Below are positions 1 to 7,787 of a DNA stretch of 64,000 bases, piece after piece. The stretch is from Rhodococcus sp. RD6.2. Lineage in GTDB: Bacteria; Actinomycetota; Actinomycetes; Mycobacteriales; Mycobacteriaceae. Numbering within the stretch: position 1 is the stretch's first letter; the number at the start of each line of letters is the position of its first letter. The notes beneath the pieces were generated by a model. That model was not told the origin of the DNA. It searched no databases and saw nothing but the letters and a program-made list of their open reading frames with translations. The stretch covers positions 723,477 to 787,476 of the forward strand of contig NZ_CVQP01000005.1 in assembly GCF_001040705.1 (NCBI RefSeq), given 5' to 3'. The translations under genes were made by a program, and so were the position numbers.

Positions 1-1089
1 GAAGCGAACTCCATCGAGGCCCCGCAGGCAGTACCGCACGTACGCGTCATGATCGAGCGGCTCCAGCCCCACCGGCCAGCATCGATCGGTGATGTCCACC
101 CCGCTGGTCGGCAAGGATCGGACCTCGCCGCTCAGGTCCGCGGCGAGCACCGTTCTGCCCGATTCCGCGAAAGGTTCTGGTGTGGCGACGAGCCACAATC
201 GTCCTGCTCCCGCTGCCCCGTGCGCCACCCTCACCCCAGGTAGCTCGAACGCCGTCACCGGCTCCGACGATCCCCCGTCGTCGTAGACCCTGACGGCCGT
301 CCGGCCACCAGCGCGACGATCCACGCCCCAGTACCAACGCAACTCTCCGTCAAAGGCCCGCTTGCGCCGGTGCGCCTCGTTGTACGACTGGTCGGCGTAT
401 TCGCCGGTGCACTCGACCGACCGACGCATCAGGCAGGGATGGGTCGCGGGCCCGATCCTCCGAGGAATCGCGGCGTTCAGAGGGACCTGCAGCACCGACG
501 ACTGGTAGTGCAGCTCGAAACCGGTGCGTGAGCCCGGTGATTCGGCATGGACCGGCTCCCGCGTCCAGGGTTCGTGTTCCACACCGACGAACAGTGACGC
601 TTCGTCGAACTCGACCGACACGATCGCCGCAGCATCGACCTCGACGCGGCTCATGCCGCCGGCCGGGGTCGCCACCAGAAATGTCGGCCGTGACAGCACT
701 GGCCGCGGAGGACAGTCAACTGCGGAAGCGACGTCCCGGCGACGTCGGACCTGCGGCAGACACCACGCCCCGGCCGGCCCTGCGCAGAGCAGGCGACCGC
801 CTTCGGCGTATTCCACACGGTCGATTCCTTCGGCGCCGACATGCACCAATGGCCCGTCCCGATGGTTCTGCACCCACAGTCCGGTGGCATCGGCCACGAT
901 CTCGGGTTGCCCGGAACCCGGAGGCGCCGGGGGTAGATCCGCCCACGAGACCAGGCCCCCGAGCTCGCCTGTGCGTGGATCGACCAACGCCGCAACCGGC
1001 TGACTTTCGTCGACCACCCACAGGGTGTCATTTGCGAAGAACACATACCGAGGGCGCAACATCCTGCGCACCGGAGTTGGTTCGATCAT
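1..1089 (-). CDS. Hypothetical protein, C-terminus cut by window edge
   Basis: The reverse strand is open without a stop for 363 codons from an ATG at 1089 to base 1, so the gene continues beyond the left edge. A GGGAG sequence lies about 10 nt before the ATG. The product has no signal peptide or membrane segment. It carries spaced short strand-like motifs with a conserved Trp (LWVVDE near residue 23, LWVQNH near 74, RLWLVAT near 310), which suggests a beta-propeller or other all-beta repeat fold, but I do not recognise the family. It is divergent from the MarR-methyltransferase gene and shares its 110-bp upstream region, including the palindrome at 1174-1187. The in-frame codon use is typical of the neighbouring high-GC genes, which supports this frame over the shorter competing ones. 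Confidence 0.75.
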   Translation of the reverse strand, partial: MIEPTPVRRMLRPRYVFFANDTLWVVDESQPVAALVDPRTGELGGLVSWADLPPAPPGSGQPEIVADATGLWVQNHRDGPLVHVGAEGIDRVEYAEGGRLLCAGPAGAWCLPQVRRRRDVASAVDCPPRPVLSRPTFLVATPAGGMSRVEVDAAAIVSVEFDEASLFVGVEHEPWTREPVHAESPGSRTGFELHYQSSVLQVPLNAAIPRRIGPATHPCLMRRSVECTGEYADQSYNEAHRRKRAFDGELRWYWGVDRRAGGRTAVRVYDDGGSSEPVTAFELPGVRVAHGAAGAGRLWLVATPEPFAESGRTVLAADLSGEVRSLPTSGVDITDRCWPVGLEPLDHDAYVRYCLRGLDGVRF

Positions 1090-1173
1090 CGCCCATCGCT
1101 CCCGCTGACTCCGCCCGAAGACGAAGAGAGCGACCTTACACCGCGTCTCCCCCTGCGCCCACCCACGCATGTG

Positions 1174-1187
1174 CATTAGCGCTAATG
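1174..1187. promoter_or_regulatory. Perfect 14-bp palindrome, candidate MarR operator
   Basis: CATTAGCGCTAATG is a perfect inverted repeat lying 12 nt before the ATG of the MarR-methyltransferase gene. It overlaps a -10-like TAATGT (1183-1188) whose spacing to the ATG (about 11 nt) would give a leaderless or nearly leaderless mRNA. A MarR-type dimer sitting here would block the promoter, so autoregulation is the natural inference. The divergent gene at 1089 could share it. Confidence 0.55.
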
Positions 1188-1199
1188 TAATCTCGGTTC

Positions 1200-2465
1200 A
1201 TGCTGGCACCGCCCTCCCCCGGACTCGGCGAACTCCTTCGATACGTCGGCGAACTCGTCGACCGAGGCGCCGAAGAGGTGTACGCCTCGCTCGGGCTGTC
1301 GTACCGCGCCCGCTACACGCCAGTGCTGCGGGCGATAGCCGACGGAGCCGCGACCGTCACCGACATCACCACCCGGCTGCACCTCACTCAGGGGGCGATC
1401 AGCCAGACGGTCGGACTGATGGTCACCGACGGACTGATCCAACGGACGAAACTGCCGGACGGCCGCCAGAGCGGACTGAGCCTGACCGACAAGGGCAGCG
1501 ACCTCGTCGATCAGCTCACTCCTCACTGGGAGGTCACCTTCGACGCGATTGCAGGGCTCGAGCAGGAGATTCACCACCCGCTGCGGCGCATCCTCTCCGA
1601 CACCGCGGCAGCACTCGAAAGCAGGAACTTCGCCGACCGGATCCGTCAGGCACTCCAGGACAGGATCGAACGGGACGCGGCAACGGCGACGTCCGAGAGC
1701 ACGGCCTCGACGAACTGGTTCGACCGAGTAGGTCAGGCGTACGCACAGTTTCGGCCGGTCTACCCGGAGCGGCTGGCGATGTTCCTGGCCTCGCTGGCAC
1801 CGTCCGCCGACCTCGCCGTCGACGTGGGCTGCGGATCCGGGCAGCTGACGAGCAGGCTCGCTCCGTACTTCGACGAGACGATCGGCCTCGACCCCAGCGC
1901 CCAGCAGCTCGAGAACACGCGGCCGCAGGAGCGGGTTCGGTACGTACAGGCGCCGGCCGAGAAGCTTCCCGTGCCCGACCACAGCGCCTCGTTGATCACC
2001 GCGGCCCAGGCCGCGCATTGGTTCGACCGGCCCGCCTTCTACTCCGAGGTCCGCCGCATCGCCGTCGACAATGCCGTGCTGGCACTGGTCAGCTACGGCG
2101 TCATGCGACTCGAATCCGACCTCGCAGACCGGTTCGACCGCTTCTACCACCAGGAGATCGACCCCTACTGGCCGCCGGAACGCGCACTCGTCGACAGCGG
2201 ATACGCGGACATCGACTTCCCGTTCGAGCAGTACCCGGCGCCGCCAATGGAGATCACCGAGAACTGGACGCTGAGCCAGGTTCTGGGCTACATCTCGACA
2301 TGGTCGGCCGTTCGGCAAGTCGAGAACGCAGGCAAACCGGAAATCCTGCACGCCTTCGCCACCGACCTCGCTGCAGACTGGGGCAACCCGGCGGCGACGC
2401 GGCGCGTCACCTGGCCCGTCACCATGAAGCTCGGGATCGTGGCACCCCTGGTCCGACACGAATGA
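1200..2465 (+). CDS. MarR-type winged helix fused to SAM-dependent methyltransferase
   Basis: The 421-residue product has two parts. Residues about 35-105 form a MarR-like winged helix-turn-helix: a recognition-helix region around LTQGAISQTVGLMVTDGLI and a wing ending in LSLTDKG. Residues about 172-421 form a class I SAM-dependent methyltransferase of the UbiE/Methyltransf_11 type, with motif I DVGCGSGQ at 208-215, an acidic ribose-binding position in GLDPS, and an AAQAAHWF motif typical of the trans-aconitate or ubiquinone-type subfamily. The ATG at 1200 has no Shine-Dalgarno sequence, fitting a leaderless start. The fusion suggests a sensor in which the ligand or methylation product is coupled to DNA binding, but the substrate is unknown. 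The gene overlaps the next ORF's potential ATG at 2462, though that gene probably starts at 2504. Confidence 0.85.
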   Translation: MLAPPSPGLGELLRYVGELVDRGAEEVYASLGLSYRARYTPVLRAIADGAATVTDITTRLHLTQGAISQTVGLMVTDGLIQRTKLPDGRQSGLSLTDKGSDLVDQLTPHWEVTFDAIAGLEQEIHHPLRRILSDTAAALESRNFADRIRQALQDRIERDAATATSESTASTNWFDRVGQAYAQFRPVYPERLAMFLASLAPSADLAVDVGCGSGQLTSRLAPYFDETIGLDPSAQQLENTRPQERVRYVQAPAEKLPVPDHSASLITAAQAAHWFDRPAFYSEVRRIAVDNAVLALVSYGVMRLESDLADRFDRFYHQEIDPYWPPERALVDSGYADIDFPFEQYPAPPMEITENWTLSQVLGYISTWSAVRQVENAGKPEILHAFATDLAADWGNPAATRRVTWPVTMKLGIVAPLVRHE

Positions 2466-2503
2466 CACGCGGTACACTTGCGGCACCACAGGAGGTGGTT
2501 GCC

Positions 2504-3100
2504 GTGCTCACCAACCGAGATTCCGCCCGCGACTCGATCCATGCACTATCCGACCAGGACCTCGTCGCCCTGCTCGCCGAGGAGTTCTCGCGCCGCCCGA
2601 CCCTGCGTCCGGTACGCGACGACGTGACGGCACTGCTCGCCATGAGCCCCACCCTCGCGCTGGCACAGGAACACGCCGTGGCGAACCCGGCCGCTGCGGC
2701 CGTGGCCCGCACCCGCATCGTCGCGTCCGCGCTCGGCGCGATCGTCGACCAGCACGACATGCTCGACTCGACTGCGGTCAGTCGCGTCCTCGGCAAGGCA
2801 GCCACGAGCAGGAACACCGCCAGTCGCCTCACCGCATCGGGCACCGTGATCGCACTGCCCGCCTCGGGACAGAAGCTCTACCCCGCATTCCAGTTCGACG
2901 CCTCCCGTCAGGAGGTCCGCCCCATCGTCCGCGAACTCAACCGACGCCTCGGAGCGAAGGACGACCCGTGGGGCGTCGCCTCGTGGTGGCTCTCTCCCAC
3001 CGCCTTCGCCGACGACCCACGCTCCCCCGCAGAACTCGCGCTCGCGGGCGACATGGACGAGGAACTCCGCGACATGGCGGACGACCTCACGCAGGACTGA
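2504..3100 (+). CDS. Putative antitoxin of RES/Xre-type toxin-antitoxin pair
   Basis: The predicted product has 198 residues. I chose the GTG at 2504 because AGGAGG lies at 2490-2495 with 8-nt spacing; an ATG at 2462 is in frame but lacks a ribosome-binding site. The sequence is mostly helical and soluble. A helical segment around DSTAVSRVLGKAATSRNTAS (about residues 90-110) looks like the HTH part of antitoxins that partner RES-domain toxins, and the C-terminal part (WGVASWWLSPTAF followed by an acidic tail) looks like the toxin-blocking region. It is followed 2 nt later by a RES-domain gene, the usual antitoxin-toxin order. The pairing rests on neighbourhood and the look of the sequence; no search could be run. 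Confidence 0.65.
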   Translation: MLTNRDSARDSIHALSDQDLVALLAEEFSRRPTLRPVRDDVTALLAMSPTLALAQEHAVANPAAAAVARTRIVASALGAIVDQHDMLDSTAVSRVLGKAATSRNTASRLTASGTVIALPASGQKLYPAFQFDASRQEVRPIVRELNRRLGAKDDPWGVASWWLSPTAFADDPRSPAELALAGDMDEELRDMADDLTQD

Positions 3101-3102
3101 GA

Positions 3103-3747
3103 GTGGCGGCACATCACCCGGATCCGCCCTCTCCCCTGCCCGCAGCCCTGGTCGTGACCGTTCCGGCCGGAACATCGCTGTGGCGCATACACAGTGCCAC
3201 TCGAGGCGCTGCCGACCTCAACCCGACACCGAGCCCTCGGGCGCGCAGGGGCGGGCGCTTCGACAGCCTCGACGGCACCTACTCGTACACGTATGTCGGC
3301 GACAGTCCCGCCGCCGCCGTGGCCGAAACCCTGTGCCGCAACCTGCCTGTCAACCAGTCCCCTCGACTGATCCCCCGTGTCCAGATCGCCGGCCGCGTCC
3401 TCAGCGAACTTCGCACGATGCGGGCCCTACGTGTCGTCGACCTCACCGGCACCGGCGCGGCCCGCATCAACGCCGACGTGTGGTTGACCAAGTGCGACCA
3501 GTCCGGCTACCTGCACACCCGACTGTGGGCCGCAGCGATCCTCGCCGCCAACCCCGGCGTCGACGGCATCCAGTTCCGTCCGCGTCACGACGAGAACACC
3601 CTGTCGTGGGCACTAGTCGGCGCTCCCACCACTCGAACACACCCGGGTCTCACCCCCGTAAGCGGTGTCGTTCCGCTCGACTCGAGCGACGGTCACTACC
3701 TCCTCGGTGCACTCCTCACACCGCACAACGCTGCGCTGGGACCATAG
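3103..3747 (+). CDS. RES-domain protein, putative NAD-degrading toxin
   Basis: The 214-residue product begins at a GTG two bases after the stop of the putative antitoxin gene, so the two are translationally coupled. It has the RES-domain layout: W27-R28 near the N-terminus, G51-R52-F53 in place of the common GRWN, Y64 in TYVGDS, and E75 in AAVAETL. In characterised RES toxins such as MbcT of M. tuberculosis these Arg, Tyr and Glu positions form an ART-like active site that destroys NAD+. Toxicity here is therefore inferred from family membership. The length fits the RES family. Nothing indicates truncation. Confidence 0.75.
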   Translation: MAAHHPDPPSPLPAALVVTVPAGTSLWRIHSATRGAADLNPTPSPRARRGGRFDSLDGTYSYTYVGDSPAAAVAETLCRNLPVNQSPRLIPRVQIAGRVLSELRTMRALRVVDLTGTGAARINADVWLTKCDQSGYLHTRLWAAAILAANPGVDGIQFRPRHDENTLSWALVGAPTTRTHPGLTPVSGVVPLDSSDGHYLLGALLTPHNAALGP

Positions 3748-3909
3748 GTCGGCCGCGCGGTACGTCATCCGATCGCGAAACGGCGGGTCGCCCGTCAGGG
3801 CGGCTTGTGTCGTTCGGGTGGCGAGTCGGGTTGACCCCCAATTGCCGATAAGCTGCCTTATGACATTATTGATGGGAGCGCGGTCACGCTGTTTCCGTGA
3901 AAAGCCAGG

Positions 3910-4425
3910 TCAGAGCGCTCTGGCGCGGGCTGCGGCCTCTCGGTACTCGACGCGATTGTGAGCGATGTGCGAGTCGACCCGCATGTGATCCCGCATCGTC
4001 GGAATCGCCGCGATGTCGTCGAGTTCGATCCCCCGCCGCAGTAGCCACGACTGCACCTCGCCCCACAGCCACAGCTGCCCCAGCGTCAGGTTGAACGGCG
4101 ACGGGAACGGATCATCCTGGTGGCGTTGCCCATTGACCCACAGGGCCACCGCCTGCCGCGTGCACCCTGCGCGCTCGGCAATCAGTCTGCGGTTCACCAG
4201 ATCCGGCTGGGTGCGCTCGACATCGACACCGACTGCGCTCAGGCTCGCAACCAGGTCAACCCCCGCGGCGTAGCCGCGGATGGCGTGTGCGGTCGCCGTA
4301 ACCACGTGCAGCGGACCGTGATCCGCGACCTCCGCACCGAGTTCGCCCCGGACGCGGTCCTCGACGCGAATCGGCAGGACCGACGTGACGAACGAGTACC
4401 GGAACGGGCGCGAGTTCGACTCCAC
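3910..4425 (-). CDS. Helix-turn-helix DNA-binding protein
   Basis: The 171-residue product has an N-terminal region of alternating strand and helix (residues 1-75) that resembles a small ligand- or partner-binding domain. A clear helix-turn-helix follows around LVNRRLIAERAGCTRQAVALWVNGQ (split: LVNRRLIAERAG, then CTRQAVALWVNG), about residues 78-102, like excisionase/Xre-type HTHs. The GTG start at 4425 has no ribosome-binding site but sits 6 nt after a -10-like TAGGGT, so it may be leaderless. A perfect 20-bp palindrome lies 29 bp upstream, suggesting autoregulation. The gene converges on the RES toxin gene. The specific regulator family is not recognised. Confidence 0.7.
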   Translation of the reverse strand: MESNSRPFRYSFVTSVLPIRVEDRVRGELGAEVADHGPLHVVTATAHAIRGYAAGVDLVASLSAVGVDVERTQPDLVNRRLIAERAGCTRQAVALWVNGQRHQDDPFPSPFNLTLGQLWLWGEVQSWLLRRGIELDDIAAIPTMRDHMRVDSHIAHNRVEYREAAARARAL

Positions 4426-4453
4426 GCCGCAACCCTAGCGTCGACCGTCTTCG

Positions 4454-4473
4454 GTGTTGACGATCGTCAACAC
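4454..4473. promoter_or_regulatory. Perfect 20-bp palindrome upstream of HTH gene
   Basis: GTGTTGACGATCGTCAACAC is a perfect inverted repeat. It ends 29 bp before the GTG of the HTH gene (4425), roughly at positions -30 to -50 relative to the predicted leaderless start. This is the expected place for a dimeric autoregulator site. A 20-bp perfect palindrome is very unlikely by chance in 64 kb. Confidence 0.6.
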
Positions 4474-4589
4474 AGGGGTCGGTCGACTGTCGAGTCGACG
4501 AGATCCCCTCCCCCAGCGACCACCCGTCTGGTCAGCCGGTCGTCTGGTGGTGCCGAGCCGGACTCGCTCAGCACCACAACACGGCTGGA

Positions 4590-4935
4590 GTGATTCTTCC
4601 TATCAGGACGTGATGCTGATCGGCCCCGGGGTCCAGAGTCCGGATCGGGGTACGGATCTGCGCCGGTCCGGCAGTGCGGTCGATCGGCACGAACTGCTCC
4701 AGCGAGCCCCAGTCCCGATCCCAGTCGCCGCCGGCATCGGCATCACGGCGATGACCGGGGCCGGGGTCGGGGTCGGGGTGGCGAGGACGGCGCCGCAGAT
4801 GCGCTTGGCGAGTGCTCCGGCAGCGCCGAGGAGGTCACTGCGCGAGAGCGTGGTGTCGCCGATCCGAACGGCGTCTGGGAGATCGTCGCCGCGAGCGACG
4901 GCGAGGGCGTCTAGTGATCGAAGCAGTACCAGCCC
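4590..4935 (-). pseudogene. Acyl-CoA ligase N-terminal remnant
   Basis: On the reverse strand, 4929 down to about 4780 encodes VLLRSLDALAVARG, then DDLPDAVRIGD, then TTLSRSDLLGAAGALAKRI. This is the typical N-terminus of an actinobacterial fatty-acyl-CoA synthetase (ANL superfamily). It then runs into a low-complexity Pro/Thr stretch. A further piece resembling the next conserved part (VPIDRTAGPAQI and DPGADQHHVLIG) appears in another frame down to about 4590. No intact start, AMP-binding motif or C-terminal domain remains. Its position beside kshA fits loss of a steroid- or lipid-catabolism gene. Assignment is by eye. Confidence 0.5.
4757..4778 (+). other. G-quadruplex-forming motif
   Basis: Four runs of GGGG separated by 2-nt loops (CC, TC, TC) form a textbook intramolecular G-quadruplex motif on the + strand. 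It lies inside the acyl-CoA ligase remnant and encodes the Pro/Thr low-complexity stretch there on the reverse strand. Confidence 0.6.
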
Positions 4936-5084
4936 AGCGTCTCACACCGCGGGTTCGGCAAAGGGCAACACAACGGTGCCCGAGCCGCAACCATGGAATC
5001 AAGTTGATCGGGTACACCCGTGGCGACGGATCTGATCCAGGCCGCCGGACCCGGCGCTCGATGCGCCGGACCCGGCGGTGCGGG

Positions 5085-5312
5085 TCAATCCGGGACGGTG
5101 ATCCGCCCGTCCAGGACGGCCTTGTGGATCGATTCGCGCAGCGCCGAACACCTTCCGACGTGGGCGCCGCGCAGCGTCAGCGTCGGATCCTGCTGGAACT
5201 CCTCGCAGATGGCCTCCGGGTGATCGGTGTTCCACTGCACCGACGTGTGCTGCCAGCTGTTCTTCTCGACGAGGACGCGATTGCCGCAGCGCTCGCAGTC
5301 GACCGGCTGCAT
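5085..5312 (-). CDS. Small Cys-rich protein coupled to kshA
   Basis: The 75-residue protein has a CxxC at Cys6/Cys9 (CERCG), further cysteines at 36 and 55, and a conserved-looking core VLVEKNSWQHTSVQW. The four cysteines could hold a metal ion or an iron-sulfur cluster, as in a zinc ribbon or a small ferredoxin-like protein, but the C-terminal pair is not in a classical ferredoxin spacing. Its ATG shares one base with the TGA stop of kshA, so the two are translationally coupled and probably made together. I recall similar short proteins beside steroid oxygenase genes in related bacteria, without an assigned function. A role in electron transfer or assembly for KshA is inference from position. 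Confidence 0.7.
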   Translation of the reverse strand: MQPVDCERCGNRVLVEKNSWQHTSVQWNTDHPEAICEEFQQDPTLTLRGAHVGRCSALRESIHKAVLDGRITVPD

Positions 5313-6466
5313 CAGGCCGACGCCTCCGCCTCGGCCTTGCGGGCGAGGTTCCCCTCGACCTCCTTCTTCCACGCCTCGACCGGCTTGGTGGTGTCGAGCT
5401 CGAACTCGAAGCGGTCCACCATGTCCGGGGTGATGTCCGCGACGTCGACGTAGAACTGCTCGTACCAGCGGCGTAGCTGGTAGACCGGGCCGTCCTCGCT
5501 GCACAGCAGCGGGTTCTCGATGCGGGTCTTGTTCTTCCAGATCTCGACGTCCTGCTCGAATCCCATGCCGATGTAGCCGACCATCGCCTCGACCAGCTGG
5601 TCGGCGATGCCCGCGGGCACCTGCTCGGTCTTCTTGACCGCGATGCCGTACATGAGCACGAACTTGTCGGGGCTGACCGGGTAGTGGCAGTTGATCAACA
5701 TCGACTCGACCTCGTACTTGTCGTACACGTAGACCAGGTCGTCGGTCATGAACGAGGGCCCGTAGTACGCGGCGACCGACCGGTTGCCGAGCAGCTTCGG
5801 GACGTCGGGGTCGTCCCACTCGACGACATCCTCGCGGCTCTCACCCGACTGCTCCTGGATGGCGATGTGACCCTCGAAGATGTTCTTGAAGTAGGTCGGC
5901 ATGCCGTAGTGCACGTAGTAGAAGTGCGCCATGTCCACCACGTTGTCGATGATCTCGCGGCAGTTGGTGTCGATCTCGAGGGTCTTCCACGTCCACTCGG
6001 TCCACTCGGCCTCGGGGTCGCGGAAATCCGGGATGGCGACCTCCGGCGGGGGCGGGTTGCCCTCCGGGTCGTGCCAGACGAAGAGCAGCTCGTCCTTCTC
6101 CATCGTCTGCCACGCGCGGGTGCGCGCGAGCGGTGGCACCCGGCGGGCGTAGGGGATGTTCGTGCACTTGCCGTTGCCGCCCCAGCGCCAGTCGTGGAAC
6201 GGGCACGCGATCGAGTCACCCTTGACGGTGCCCTGGCTCAGGTCACCGCCCATGTGCCGGCAGTAGGCGTCGAGGATCTTGATGTCACCGTTGCTGTCGG
6301 CGAACACGACGAGCTTGGTCCCGAAAGCCTCGATGGAGTGCGGTTTTCCGTCGCGGAACTCCTCCACCAGCCCGAGGCAGTGCCAGCCACGTGCGAAGCG
6401 GGCGGGCGGCGTGCCCTGGTCGATGATGCGAACCTCGTCCGAAATCTCGGTGTCCACGTTGGTCAT
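5312..6466 (-). CDS. kshA: 3-ketosteroid 9-alpha-hydroxylase, oxygenase component KshA
   Basis: The 384-residue Rieske non-heme iron oxygenase hydroxylates C9 of 3-ketosteroids such as androsta-1,4-diene-3,17-dione, which opens ring B in steroid catabolism. It needs the reductase KshB, which is not in this window. The Rieske ligands are Cys69, His71, Cys88 and His91. The mononuclear iron ligands are His181 and His186 in NVVDMAHFYYVH, with a distal Asp in GFEQDVEIWKNK. Length and motif spacing match characterised KshA proteins. The ATG at 6466 follows GAGGAG. A KstR-type operator sits 76 bp upstream. It overlaps the small Cys-rich gene downstream. Confidence 0.95.
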   Translation of the reverse strand: MTNVDTEISDEVRIIDQGTPPARFARGWHCLGLVEEFRDGKPHSIEAFGTKLVVFADSNGDIKILDAYCRHMGGDLSQGTVKGDSIACPFHDWRWGGNGKCTNIPYARRVPPLARTRAWQTMEKDELLFVWHDPEGNPPPPEVAIPDFRDPEAEWTEWTWKTLEIDTNCREIIDNVVDMAHFYYVHYGMPTYFKNIFEGHIAIQEQSGESREDVVEWDDPDVPKLLGNRSVAAYYGPSFMTDDLVYVYDKYEVESMLINCHYPVSPDKFVLMYGIAVKKTEQVPAGIADQLVEAMVGYIGMGFEQDVEIWKNKTRIENPLLCSEDGPVYQLRRWYEQFYVDVADITPDMVDRFEFELDTTKPVEAWKKEVEGNLARKAEAEASA

Positions 6467-6541
6467 AAAGCGTCTCCTCGTTCAGCGGCAGGGCTGGGCC
6501 GCGGTGATGCCGGTCACAGCTGCTTCTCAATCTCCTTGTAC

Positions 6542-6555
6542 TAGAACGTGTTCTC
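6542..6555. promoter_or_regulatory. KstR operator
   Basis: TAGAACGTGTTCTA matches the KstR consensus TNNAACNNGTTNNA at every fixed position and lies 76 bp upstream of kshA. KstR is the TetR-type repressor of cholesterol catabolism in Rhodococcus and Mycobacterium, so kshA is predicted to be induced by sterols. Confidence 0.8.
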
Positions 6556-6609
6556 TAGGACTGTTCCCACCCACCGGGCCATTCTGCTTCCACCGGGTCA
6601 CTGCCGGAC

Positions 6610-6940
6610 TGCAGTCCCTCTCGAGGGAGGAGCGCAGGAAGAATCCGAGGTTCGCGGGCCGCTCCGCGAGCCTGCACATGAAGTAGCCGTACCACTGGCC
6701 GCCGTACGGCAGACAGACCCGCATTTGGGCGCCGAGCCCGGCCAGGCGGAGCTGTTCGCCGTCCCTGATCCCGTGGAGCATCTGGTCTTCGATATCCGCA
6801 GTATTCCGCCCGACCCCGCCGCCATCGAGCCCGCCACCGCGATCATCGCCGGGTCGTGGGAGGCCACCATCGGGTAACCGTTGCCCTCCATCAGCACCCG
6901 CAGGCAGCGCAGGTTGGAGGCGTCCACCGCGGTGCTGCGG
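6610..6940 (-). pseudogene. Proline dehydrogenase C-terminal remnant, frameshifted
   Basis: The reverse strand from about 6935 encodes VDASNLRCLRVLMEGNGYP followed by MVASHDPAMIAVAGSM. After a frameshift near 6800 it continues as DIEDQMLHGIRDGEQLRLAG, MRVCLPYGGQWYGYF and RLAERPANLGFFLRS. Together these match the C-terminal third of proline dehydrogenase (ProDH/PutA), including the VASHD and QMLxGIR motifs. The N-terminal two thirds are missing and the natural stop is lost. The remnant lies between the kshA operator and a truncated integrase gene. Confidence 0.7.
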
Positions 6941-7035
6941 CTTCCAGCAAACGCAGGTTCCAGGCAGCACGACAGGGGCGGTCGACACCGGGTGGGAGCG
7001 CAGTAAACGTGGCTGCGCCGGGCAGAATCGGAGCC

Positions 7036-7225
7036 ATGGACGATGATCTGCTCGCCTCGCGGTTCGAGGAGTTCCTGGTGCATCGCAGCACCGCGAAGCC
7101 GTCTGCGCACACTGTGAAGGCGCTCCGGCAGGACTTCACCGCGATCGCGAAGGGTCTCGCTGACTTGCACGGCACGACCGTCGACCAGCTCGGGTGCGAC
7201 GTGGTGACGAAGGACCAGGTGCGGG
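7036..7225 (+). pseudogene. Tyrosine recombinase N-terminal remnant
   Basis: From the ATG at 7036 about 60 codons (MDDDLLASRFEEFLVHRST, AKPSAHTVKALRQDFTAIAK) closely match the N-terminal SAM-like domain of the intact recombinase at 12018 (DDWFEEFLVYRSTAKPSPNT). After about 7220 the frame loses all similarity. No catalytic residues remain. It marks an earlier or partly deleted copy of the same integrase family 5 kb away. Confidence 0.75.
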
Positions 7226-7661
7226 CGGGTTCACCGCTCGGATCCAGCACCACTGCCCCATCGCTGCCGCCGTCACCGCGCCCGTCGACATCGTGGGGGT
7301 CCTGCGCCGGCAACAGTCGGCACCACCGGTCGGCCAAGGACAGCAACAGGTCATCGTCGTTGTCGCGCAACGCGAGCACCTGCCGCCAGATCCGTCGACC
7401 CTCGTCAACGACGTCCGCACCAAACGCAGCGTCAACGTCCGCGCGCACCCGCTCCCCCACCCACCGCGGGAGCACCCCTGCGTCGACCTGCGGCAGCACC
7501 CGTTCGAGCAGCGCTCGGGCAGATCCCTCGTGCGGCAACGTCACTGCCGCGGCGGAGCGCAGAAACAGTCGTGATCGCGGGCTCCGTCCGATCAGCCGGC
7601 GGTGTGCCCGCGCCGTGTCCAGGGCCCACGCCGTCGATGCGGCCGCCATAGACGCCCGCAT
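7222..7661 (-). pseudogene. Unrecognised protein remnant fused to integrase fragment
   Basis: About 145 codons from an ATG at 7661 encode a plausible protein: RLFLRSAAAVTLPHEGSARA, LLERVLPQVDAGVLPRW, VVDEGRRIWRQVLALRDNDD. It is helical, acidic and of normal codon use. The frame then runs into the antisense of the recombinase remnant at about 7222, so the natural C-terminus is missing. I do not recognise the family. The mix of remnants on both strands shows repeated deletion and insertion here. Confidence 0.4.
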
Positions 7662-7787
7662 CCGCGCGGCGGAGGATGCGGGGCGACCTCTGTCGTTGTG
7701 GTGAGTGACTTCGGGTTTCGGTGTCCCTATGGACCATTTGCCGGCCGTGAGGGCGCCCGCAGAGGACCCTGGCCGACCGCCCGCCTG

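Noticed and set aside
1169-3100. 643-codon forward frame spanning the MarR gene and the antitoxin
   Set aside because: Only its C-terminal part (from 2504) is a gene; the rest is out-of-frame sequence opposite to good codon use and covers the MarR-methyltransferase gene.
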